A stretch of 64,000 bases of DNA. Origin: G963668655 sp963668655. Its GTDB lineage: Bacteria > Myxococcota_A > SURF-8. The stretch lies in assembly GCA_963668655.2 (NCBI GenBank), contig CAXXPQ010000004.1, positions 248,001-312,000 of the forward strand, given 5' to 3'. Every line of letters starts with the position of its first letter. The first letter of the stretch is position 1. Positions 50,668 through 58,262 of this stretch are shown one piece after another. A program made the translations under genes and the position numbers. A model generated the notes under the pieces. It saw nothing but the letters and a program-made list of their open reading frames with translations, ran no database searches and had not been told where the DNA came from.

Positions 50668-52449
50668 TCACCTCGTTTCCTGGGCGCACAGAAAGGCGCG
50701 GTAGGGGCCCTCACGGTCCGCCAGATCCTCGTGGCGGCCTTCCTGAACCACCCTTCCCTCCTCCAGAACCACGATGCGGTCGGCCTCGCGGATGGTGCTC
50801 AGCCGGTGGGCGATTATCAGCAGGGTGCGCTCCCGCCCGAGTTTTTGCAAGGCCTCGCGGATGGCGGCCTCGTTGACGGCGTCCAGCGCGGATGTCACCT
50901 CGTCCAGAACGATGACGGGACTTTGCCGCAGAAAAGCCCGCGCCAGACTGATGCGCTGCTTTTCTCCCTCGGACAGGGCCGCGCCACCTTCCCCCACGGG
51001 CGTATCCAGTCCCCGGGGCAGGCGTTTCAGAAAATCTTCGAGCCCGGCGCTGCGGGTCGCCCGCTCCAGGTCGTCGGACGTGGCCTCCGGGCGGGCGAAC
51101 AGAATATTGTTCCGAATGGAATCGGAAAAAAGAATGGGACGCTGCTCCACCACGCAAACGGCTTTTCTTAGGCTCCCCAGCCGGATTTCTTCCAGCGGCA
51201 CGCCGTCGATGGTGATTTCTCCCCCGGAAGGCTCCATACGGCGGCAGAGCAGCCGAACCAGGCTGGTTTTTCCCACGCCCGACGCTCCCACCACGGCCAG
51301 CCGTTCGCCCTTGCGCAGAGTCAGATTCAATTTTGTGAAGACCGGGCGGTCGCCGTAGGAAAAATGCACGTCCGCAAACGTGATGGCACGCTCAAACGTG
51401 TGGATGGACGCCTCACCCCGATCCCGTTCCCGTTCGTCCGGCCAGTCCAGCATCTCCAGGGCTCGCATCATTCCGGCCCGGCCTGACTGGATTACGTTGT
51501 TCAGCCGTCCCAGGTTTTTCAGCGGTTCGTAAAGCAGGAGAATCGCGGCGAAAAACGAGATGAAATGCTCCGGGACCAGTTCTCCCGCCTGCATGCGCGT
51601 TCCGGCCAGCCACAATGTAGCGCCCAATCCCAGCGCGCCCAAAACCTCCATGATGGGTGAAGCCGCCGCCCGCGCGCCGTAGCTCTTCAGACTGGCGTCC
51701 AGGTAGGCTCGACTGAAGGTACGATAGCGCAGAAGCCGTTCCTTTTGCAGGCCGTAATTTCGAATCAATTCGGCCGCCTCCAGATCCTCGCGCACGTGGG
51801 AAGTCAGTCCCGCCACGGCCTGTTGGCGATGCACGGCGGTTTTCTTCAACCAACGGCCCACCAGGACGATGGGCAGTGCGATGAAGGGCAGCGCCGCCAG
51901 CGTCACGGCGGCCAGCCGCCAATCCAGATAAACCGCCACGGAGAGCAGCACCAGCACCTTGAGGCTGTCGGAAACCAGCGACCCCACGGCGTTGGTCAAA
52001 GCTTCCTGAAGCAAACCGACATCCGAAATCGCGCGAGTGAGCAAGTCTCCGGAATCCTTGGATTCACGCACGTCCCCGGGAAGATGGTGCAGGGCGGAAA
52101 GCAGTTCCGATCGCAGCCGGAAGACGGTCAACTCTCCCCAGCGCCCCATCAGATAGAATTTTCCGTACTGACTGACGCCCTTCACCGCCGCCGCGATCAA
52201 CACCAGAACGGGAAGCAGAGCCAGAACGTAGTTGCGGTCCCCCAAACGAGGTTCCAGACCGACAAGACGCAGAAGGCGGGTCAGGCTGTCGCCTTCCAGC
52301 AGGCCGCCGGAAAACAGAAACTTCACCACCGGGCCAAGCAGATAGGCGTAAAAACCGGTGGCGAACGCGTTGAAAGCCATGCACAGCAAGGCCAGAAGCA
52401 GAATCCCGCGATGGGAAGACAGAAAACGAAGCCGGCCGGCCGTCCTCAT
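50668..52449 (-). CDS. MsbA-like ABC exporter (fused membrane and ATPase domains)
   Basis: 593 aa. Six membrane helices (about 1-310), then an ABC ATPase: Walker A VGASGVGKTSLVR, signature LSEGEKQRISLA, Walker B VIVLDEVTSALD and His-loop ILIIAHRLSTIREAD. It works as a homodimer. Family members flip lipid A, glycolipids or peptides. The convergent glycan genes next to it suggest a lipid-linked substrate, but drug or peptide export is equally possible. The ATG overlaps the recO stop as ATGA. Confidence 0.92.
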   Translation of the reverse strand: MRTAGRLRFLSSHRGILLLALLCMAFNAFATGFYAYLLGPVVKFLFSGGLLEGDSLTRLLRLVGLEPRLGDRNYVLALLPVLVLIAAAVKGVSQYGKFYLMGRWGELTVFRLRSELLSALHHLPGDVRESKDSGDLLTRAISDVGLLQEALTNAVGSLVSDSLKVLVLLSVAVYLDWRLAAVTLAALPFIALPIVLVGRWLKKTAVHRQQAVAGLTSHVREDLEAAELIRNYGLQKERLLRYRTFSRAYLDASLKSYGARAAASPIMEVLGALGLGATLWLAGTRMQAGELVPEHFISFFAAILLLYEPLKNLGRLNNVIQSGRAGMMRALEMLDWPDERERDRGEASIHTFERAITFADVHFSYGDRPVFTKLNLTLRKGERLAVVGASGVGKTSLVRLLCRRMEPSGGEITIDGVPLEEIRLGSLRKAVCVVEQRPILFSDSIRNNILFARPEATSDDLERATRSAGLEDFLKRLPRGLDTPVGEGGAALSEGEKQRISLARAFLRQSPVIVLDEVTSALDAVNEAAIREALQKLGRERTLLIIAHRLSTIREADRIVVLEEGRVVQEGRHEDLADREGPYRAFLCAQETR

Positions 52450-53198
52450 GAAAACAACTCCGCATCGACCATGGCGCGGCTTTTCGGCTGCCTGGGCAAA
52501 ATGGAGGCCAGAAAAGCCCGGGTGATCCCCAGCGCCTCCGCGATCATGCCTGCATTCATGCGCACCTTGGAAAGCTCGGCGAAAGGAACCCGGGAGGCGC
52601 TCTCCATGGCCAGGCGGGTTTCCTCGCCCACGGAAACGAAACGCCCGGCGAAACCCTCCCCTGACGCGGGATGAAACGTCAACCGGGCGGGATCGAAGAG
52701 CGCCGCGCCTTGAAGCGGACGACCGCTGTCCGAGTCATGTCGGAAATCCGGCCCGTGTCCCAACAGATCCAGCAGGCGCAATTCGAAGAAAATCAGGTGC
52801 TTGGGAGATGCCGCCGCCCGCTTCAAACGCTCCAGGAAAAAACGCAGCAACTGGTAGACCTCCGGTAACGGCTGGCCCTCCAGAATCAGGCAGTCGCACA
52901 GTTCCACGAAATAGCTGGCCAGGCAGATCTTCGAAAGATCCTCCCGGATTTCCGGAAAGGAATCCACGGCTTCGGCATCCTCCAAACGGTCCAGTTTGCG
53001 TGTCCTTCGGGTATCCAGAACGATCCGAATCCGCGTAAAAGGCTGAAGCGCCCCGGAGAAACGCTTCCGGCTTCTTTTGGCTCCCTTGGCGATGGCGGCG
53101 CGTTTTCCGTTCTCCGCCGTCTGAAGATGCAGAATCAGATCCGATTCCCCGCACGGAACCGCTTTGATGATGATGGCTTCGTCGGAAAGACTGGGCAA
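52446..53198 (-). CDS. recO: DNA repair protein RecO
   Basis: 250 aa from a TTG at 53198, preceded by GAGGG at 7 nt; no ATG is available and the frame upstream runs into mgtE. The N-terminal OB fold (DEAIIIKAVPCGESDLILHL) and a C-terminal helical domain with YFVELCDCLILEGQPLPEVY match RecO. The usual zinc-finger cysteines are not evident (the segment after LLDLLGHGPDF has none), so this looks like a zinc-free form. RecO loads RecA with RecR in gap repair. It is in an operon with mgtE and the ABC exporter. Confidence 0.88.
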   Translation of the reverse strand: MPSLSDEAIIIKAVPCGESDLILHLQTAENGKRAAIAKGAKRSRKRFSGALQPFTRIRIVLDTRRTRKLDRLEDAEAVDSFPEIREDLSKICLASYFVELCDCLILEGQPLPEVYQLLRFFLERLKRAAASPKHLIFFELRLLDLLGHGPDFRHDSDSGRPLQGAALFDPARLTFHPASGEGFAGRFVSVGEETRLAMESASRVPFAELSKVRMNAGMIAEALGITRAFLASILPRQPKSRAMVDAELFS

Positions 53199-53227
53199 GA
53201 AATTTCCCTCTGATTTCAATTCCTTGT

Positions 53228-54583
53228 CTAGAAAATCAGGGCGGTGGCGATCTGCATGTAAATGAACATGCCCACGATGTCCAGGGTGGTGGTGACGATG
53301 GGGCCGGTGGCCACGGCGGGATCCACCTTCAGCCGGGAGAGACTGAGCGGTACGAAAGCGCCGAAGACGGCCGCAACGATCATGCAGGTCGCCTGGGAGA
53401 GCGCCACCACCAGCGGAATTTTCAGCACGTCCCCGCCGAACTGGAACCAGGCCACCCCGCCGATGGCCGCGCCGTATACCAAGCCGATAACGAAACCCGT
53501 AACGGCCTCCTTGCTCACGGTGGAGGCCAGAGCCGTCACGTCCACCTGGCCGATGGCCAGACCCCGTACGATAATGGTGGCCGACTGCTGTCCCAGATTT
53601 CCGCTCATGCCTAAAATCACCGGGAAAAAAGCCGTAAGCGCGATGACCTGGCTGAGTTCCGATTCGTAGTGCCCCACCAGGCGCATGACGAACACTCCGC
53701 CGATCCACGTGGCCAGGAGCCAGGGCAGGCGGCTTACGATGTTTTGCTTGACGGAATACTGCTCGAAAAGTTTCTCATCCGCACCGACCAGTTGCAGGAT
53801 ATCCTCGGTGGCCTCTTCCCGGATGACATCGATGATATCGTCCACCGTCACGATTCCCAGAATGCGGTTTTCCTCGTCCACCACCGGCACGGCCAGAAGA
53901 TCGTACCGGGAGATGATGCGCGCCACGTCCTCCTGGTCGCGGTCGGGACGGACCTTGTGAATATCCGTCTCCATCAGCTCGGTGACGGGCAGATCGTCTT
54001 CGTTCTGGACGATCTCGCGCAGACTGATGACGCCTTCCAGGCGCTCTTCCTCGTCCACGACGTAAATGTAGAAAACCATTTCGGCGTCGTCGCCGGTCTG
54101 CTGAACGACTTCCGTGGCCTGCCCCACGGTGAAAGAACTGGGGATGGAGACGAAATCCGTGGTCATCAATCCGCCGGCGCTTTCCTCCTCCCAGCGGATG
54201 AGTTCCCGGATGTCCTCGCGATCGTCCTTTTTCAGAAGCCCGAGGATGGCCGCCACCTTTTCCGGATCGAAATCCTGGATCAGATCGGCGGCGTCGTCGT
54301 CCGACATGTTTTTGACCACTTCCGCGATCTGGGGGGCGCTGTAGCCTTCGATCAGGCGCTGGCCGATATTTTCATCAAGATTTTCAAGAAGTTCGGCTCG
54401 GTTCAGGGGGCTTGGAAGAAGGGAAAAGAGGGTGTCCTGCTGTTCCTCGTTCAGAAAGCGGAAAACCACGGAAAGGTCGGCGACGTGGACCTTTTCGATG
54501 ATGAATTGAAGCCGCCGGTGCGCGTTCTTGCGCAGGAGCTTCGTGATGGTGTTCCTGAGAACCTGTAGCTTTCTCGTAAGCAC
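53228..54583 (-). CDS. mgtE: Magnesium transporter MgtE
   Basis: 451 aa from a GTG with GAGG 7 nt upstream. N-terminal helical domain (about 1-130, FLNEEQQDTLFSLL), a CBS pair (about 135-260, RYDLLAVPVVDEENRILGIV), then five membrane helices with the conserved GMSGNLGQQSATIIVRGLA and DPAVATGPIVTTTLD. The CBS and N-domains bind magnesium and gate the channel. Length and motifs are normal. It lies upstream of recO in the same direction. Confidence 0.96.
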   Translation of the reverse strand: MLTRKLQVLRNTITKLLRKNAHRRLQFIIEKVHVADLSVVFRFLNEEQQDTLFSLLPSPLNRAELLENLDENIGQRLIEGYSAPQIAEVVKNMSDDDAADLIQDFDPEKVAAILGLLKKDDREDIRELIRWEEESAGGLMTTDFVSIPSSFTVGQATEVVQQTGDDAEMVFYIYVVDEEERLEGVISLREIVQNEDDLPVTELMETDIHKVRPDRDQEDVARIISRYDLLAVPVVDEENRILGIVTVDDIIDVIREEATEDILQLVGADEKLFEQYSVKQNIVSRLPWLLATWIGGVFVMRLVGHYESELSQVIALTAFFPVILGMSGNLGQQSATIIVRGLAIGQVDVTALASTVSKEAVTGFVIGLVYGAAIGGVAWFQFGGDVLKIPLVVALSQATCMIVAAVFGAFVPLSLSRLKVDPAVATGPIVTTTLDIVGMFIYMQIATALIF

Positions 54584-54731
54584 GGTTCCGCCTCACTTCG
54601 TTTGCGTAGGGCTCGAAAGCCCGGCTGATGGGGGTCGTCGCTCATTTCCGTTCCCATATTGCATTCCCGACGGCGGCCATGATTTCATATCCGGCCCGGA
54701 AAATCCAATGATTCCTTCAAGAAAAGAAGAC

Positions 54732-55550
54732 CTATTCCAGCATGCGCAGGTAATTTCGGCATTCGCTGGCCTCCAGACCCTCGCCGCCCAGTTCGATGCA
54801 TTTTTCCAACGCGGGTTTGGCGATATCGTTCTTGCGAATCTTGATGGCCACCAGGGCCAGTTCGTAATAGCCGCTGAGAAACCGATCGCACTGTTCCACC
54901 GCACGTTTCAGCGCGTGGATGGCGTCCTCGTATTGAACGCTGTTTTTATAGACCAGACCCATATTGTACCAGGCATGGCAGGATTTCGGATTTTCCGTCA
55001 CCGCCAGGCGCAGGCTTTCGATGGCCTTGGTATCGTTTTTCAGCATGTGGTAGCACCAGCCCAGATTGTCGTACACGATATCCTTGCGCGGATACATCAG
55101 ATCTTCCGAGGGCGCCCGCAGGGAATCGATGGCTTTCTGCCACTGTTTTTTCTCGATGTAGACGGCGGCGAGATTCACGTAGGCGTCCGAATATTTCGGA
55201 TCCAGGCGAATGGCTTCCTTGAGAACGTTTTCCGCCAGTTCCAGTTCCTTTTCGTTTTCCGGCTTGTTGCGCGATTTTCCCAGATAAACCAAGCCGAACA
55301 GATTCTTGACCGGGACGTTTTCCGGATCGAATTCCTCCGCGTCCTTCAGGGATTTCAACGTCTCGATAACGTTCTGCTGATTGAAATAATTCACCGCCAA
55401 ACGATAGTAACTCATGGCGGCCTGACGATCCTTTTCCGTGACTTCCTTTTTCCTGTCGCAGGACGCCGAGAGCCCGGCCAGAAGAATCGCCAGAATCAGG
55501 GCGAGGACGACGCGCCCCAACATTCCGGAGCGTGACGGTTTTCGTTGCAT
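54732..55550 (-). CDS. TPR-repeat lipoprotein (PilF/PilW-like)
   Basis: 272 aa from the ATG at 55550, preceded by GGGAGG; a longer frame to 55643 lacks a signal peptide at its start. Signal sequence (VVLALILAILLAGLSASC) with an imperfect lipobox, then about six TPRs (AMSYYRLAVNYFNQQNVIET, AIRLDPKYSDAYVNLAAVYI). The layout is like PilF/PilW pilotins and other envelope TPR proteins. No pilus genes are in view, so a role in pilus assembly is only a guess; it could serve any outer-membrane assembly. Confidence 0.75.
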   Translation of the reverse strand: MQRKPSRSGMLGRVVLALILAILLAGLSASCDRKKEVTEKDRQAAMSYYRLAVNYFNQQNVIETLKSLKDAEEFDPENVPVKNLFGLVYLGKSRNKPENEKELELAENVLKEAIRLDPKYSDAYVNLAAVYIEKKQWQKAIDSLRAPSEDLMYPRKDIVYDNLGWCYHMLKNDTKAIESLRLAVTENPKSCHAWYNMGLVYKNSVQYEDAIHALKRAVEQCDRFLSGYYELALVAIKIRKNDIAKPALEKCIELGGEGLEASECRNYLRMLE

Positions 55551-55602
55551 CGGTTTCGGCCTCCCGTTATGAATTCCATTCCATCGATTGAACGCCGGTA
55601 TT

Positions 55603-56385
55603 CTACAACATTTCCTTATCGACTTCAATGCAGGCATAGGCATTGTGATTGTGAATGGACTCGTGATTTTCGGACTCCACCTTGAAGTAAATCACGTTGG
55701 GGTCGTCCTTCAATCGCAGGGCCACTTCCCGTACCACGTCCTCCACGAAACGCGGATTGTCGTAGGCCCATTCGGTACAGACCTTTTCGTCGTCCCGTTT
55801 GAGCAGCGCATAGACCTGGCCGGAGCCGGAATCCTCGATCAGACGGATCAGATCCTCCATCCAGACGAACCGCCTGAGCCGGATGGTAAGCGACACCATC
55901 CCGCGCTGGTTGTGCGCGCCGCGCTCGCTGATCTCCTTGCTGCACGGGCAGACGGTGGTGATGGGAACGTGCAGCACCATGGAGGTGCGTTCCTGGTCCC
56001 GATCGTCGATGGAGGCGCTGTAGGTCACGTCATAATCCACCAGGGATTCCGCGCCGCTTGCCGGAGCCGATTTGGTCAGGAAATACGGGAAGTTGAGTTC
56101 CAGGTGCGCGGACTGGGCGTCCAGCCGGGTCTTGATATCCCGCAGCAATCCGCCGATCTCCCGAATATCGATGGCCCGGCGATATTCGTTCAGGATCTCG
56201 ATGAAGCGGCTCATATGCGTGCCCTTGAACTCGTGGGGCAGGTTCACGTACATGTTGATGGACGCCACCGTACGCTGCTTTCCGTGGTCCTTGTCCAGAA
56301 CGGTGATGGGATAGCGTACTCCCTTGACTCCCACCTTGTCGATGGCGATCTCGCGATGGTCGGGCATGCGTTGTACGTCGATCAC
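55603..56385 (-). CDS. folE2: GTP cyclohydrolase I type IB
   Basis: 260 aa from a GTG overlapping the phasin-like gene stop (GTGA). It converts GTP to dihydroneopterin triphosphate, the entry to folate and, through QueD, queuosine. FolE2 signatures include YPITVLDKDHGKQRTVA, HMSRFIEIL and the catalytic Cys region TTVCPCSKEISERGAHNQRG, plus HNHNAYACIEVDKEML at the end. FolE2 is used instead of FolE in many bacteria and works with metals other than zinc. Together with the queuosine mannosyltransferase-like gene it hints at queuosine metabolism. Confidence 0.96.
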   Translation of the reverse strand: MIDVQRMPDHREIAIDKVGVKGVRYPITVLDKDHGKQRTVASINMYVNLPHEFKGTHMSRFIEILNEYRRAIDIREIGGLLRDIKTRLDAQSAHLELNFPYFLTKSAPASGAESLVDYDVTYSASIDDRDQERTSMVLHVPITTVCPCSKEISERGAHNQRGMVSLTIRLRRFVWMEDLIRLIEDSGSGQVYALLKRDDEKVCTEWAYDNPRFVEDVVREVALRLKDDPNVIYFKVESENHESIHNHNAYACIEVDKEML

Positions 56386-56732
56386 GATCGGTCCTCCGCC
56401 GGCTTTTTGTCGTAATCCTCTTCCAGTTTCTCCACGCGTTCGATCAAATCGTTGACCCGTCTCCGGAGTTTCTTCAGCCGCTCCCGGCTGGGCAGTCGGA
56501 CCCGTCGGGCTTCGTCGGCGATGAAGGCGTCCATTTCCCGGTCGAACTCCCGGCGGTTGGCCACGGACGTTTCCTCCAGTTCCTTGATGAGCAGTCCGGC
56601 GTCTTCCTTGCTGAGTTTACCTTTGTCGGCCAGCCATTGAATGATGCGGCGGATGGTGGTTTCGGCGTCGCGAAACACCACGCCGGTTCGGATGGATACG
56701 TCTCGTAAAAATCTGGAAACGGGTTTCTTCAT
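56382..56732 (-). CDS. Phasin-like coiled-coil protein
   Basis: 116 aa from the ATG at 56732, which follows GAGG by 5 nt. Almost entirely charged helix: SKEDAGLLIKELEETSVANR and an acidic-basic C-terminal coiled coil (LKKLRRRVNDLIERVEKLEE). It resembles the polyhydroxyalkanoate-system phasin-like family found widely, including in organisms without PHA. No PHA genes are in view. Overlaps folE2 by 4 nt, so they are co-translated; the functional link is unclear. Confidence 0.65.
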   Translation of the reverse strand: MKKPVSRFLRDVSIRTGVVFRDAETTIRRIIQWLADKGKLSKEDAGLLIKELEETSVANRREFDREMDAFIADEARRVRLPSRERLKKLRRRVNDLIERVEKLEEDYDKKPAEDRS

Positions 56733-56875
56733 AGGATCCTCATGATTCGGCTGGAACGTCCGGTCGATCGGCGACGTGAACTCGAAACGCGGGTATTGTA
56801 TACGGGAAACGCACGAAGTTGTAAAGGATTTTAAGCAGTGCGTCATACCGGAAACGCAAGGGACGGATTTCGGCT

Positions 56876-58261
56876 CTAATGCACGCGCATGCTTTGCCAT
56901 TTGCCGCCCAGATACCGGCCGTAGAAGAGCCCCGCCAGAAGCACGATGAAAATCAGCGCCGCGATCCATGCGCCGTAGATTCCCCAGCCAAGTCCGTCGC
57001 CCAGCAAGAGGATCAATGGAGCGAAGACCAGCCAGGCCGCCCCGAGTTGCGCGTAAAGCGGAAAACGCGTATCCCCGGCTCCGCGCAGGACGCCGGCGGC
57101 GGTGAGCCCCATGGCGTCGAAAAGCTGGAAGGCGGCCGCCACCAGCATCAATCGTCCGCCGATGAGGATGACTTCAGGATCGGAGTTGAACAACCCCACC
57201 AGCCAGGTGCGCATCAATGCGAACATCAGGCCCACGAAGGTCATGAATCCGCAGCTCCAGACGAGCGCCACCCGGGCGGATTTCTTGGCCAGATCCACCC
57301 GTTCGGCGCCCAGGTATTGCCCGACCAGGGTGCTGGAGGCCACGGAAAGCCCGATGGCGGGCATGAAACTGAAATGGATCATCTGGAAAACGATGGTGTG
57401 GGCCGCCAGGGCGGCCGGGGCGATTCCGGCGATGTAGAAGGTCATTACGGACCAGGAAATGCTTTCGATAAACCAGGTGCCGCCGAGGGGCAGGCCCACC
57501 TTCAGGTAGCGAAGCAGCATTTCCTTCGGCACCCGGACGAAGGAGCGCGTTTTGTACAAGGCATTGTTTTTCTTGCCGAGATAGACCATGAGGTACATTC
57601 CGGAGGACACCAGCGAGGCCAGAACCGTGGCCCAGGCCGCTCCCGCGACGCCGTATGCCGGGATCGGCCCCCAGCCGAAAACCAGAAGCAGGTCCAGCCC
57701 GATGTTCGCCACGTTGGACACCAGGGTGACCAGCATGGGGGTTTTCATGTCGCCCAGACCGCGCAGAAAGCTGCTGAAAATGAAACTGGACAGAATGAAG
57801 GGCGTTCCCCAGAACCGGATGACCATATAAATTTCCACGTGGGGACGCACTTCCGAGGTGGTGCCCAGAAGTTCCATGATCGGGTCGAGATATGGGATAA
57901 TTGGCAGTAAAATCAATGACATGGGAACCACAAGCAGAAGCGGGGCCAGCACCCAGAGGCGGATGGTGTCCAGTTTCCCCGCCCCGAAACTCTGGGCTAC
58001 GAAGGTGTTCGTGGCGGATATGGTGCCGGTGAACAGGCAGATGAGCGTCCAGTAGAGACTGGCTCCCATGCCCACGCCACCCTGTTCGGACGTCCCCACC
58101 CGCCCAACGATGATCGTATCCACGATTCCCATGATGGAAAACGACAGAAAGGCGACGATCAGCGGCGCGGCCAGAAGGAAAACCTCTCGGCTGGTTCCCG
58201 AATTTTCGTGTACGACCGCCGGTGGGGATACGGGGGTGTTGGTCTCGGTCTCTATGTCCAA
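56876..58261 (-). CDS. MATE-family efflux transporter
   Basis: 461 aa with 12 predicted membrane helices. N-terminal PLIVAFLSFSIMGIVDTIIV, VGMGASLYW and the internal twofold repeat are typical of MATE/NorM-type multidrug antiporters (sodium or proton driven). I take a TTG start at 58261, with AAGGAA upstream and 1 base after the stop of the upstream lipoprotein gene; a later start is possible. Substrate unknown; cationic drugs or metabolites are usual. Confidence 0.92.
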   Translation of the reverse strand: MDIETETNTPVSPPAVVHENSGTSREVFLLAAPLIVAFLSFSIMGIVDTIIVGRVGTSEQGGVGMGASLYWTLICLFTGTISATNTFVAQSFGAGKLDTIRLWVLAPLLLVVPMSLILLPIIPYLDPIMELLGTTSEVRPHVEIYMVIRFWGTPFILSSFIFSSFLRGLGDMKTPMLVTLVSNVANIGLDLLLVFGWGPIPAYGVAGAAWATVLASLVSSGMYLMVYLGKKNNALYKTRSFVRVPKEMLLRYLKVGLPLGGTWFIESISWSVMTFYIAGIAPAALAAHTIVFQMIHFSFMPAIGLSVASSTLVGQYLGAERVDLAKKSARVALVWSCGFMTFVGLMFALMRTWLVGLFNSDPEVILIGGRLMLVAAAFQLFDAMGLTAAGVLRGAGDTRFPLYAQLGAAWLVFAPLILLLGDGLGWGIYGAWIAALIFIVLLAGLFYGRYLGGKWQSMRVH

Positions 58262-58262
58262 C

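Noticed and set aside
52446..53708. RecO read from a much longer frame of 420 codons
   Set aside because: The N-terminal 170 residues overlap mgtE in another frame and do not resemble RecO. The TTG at 53198 with GAGGG fits the family N-terminus.
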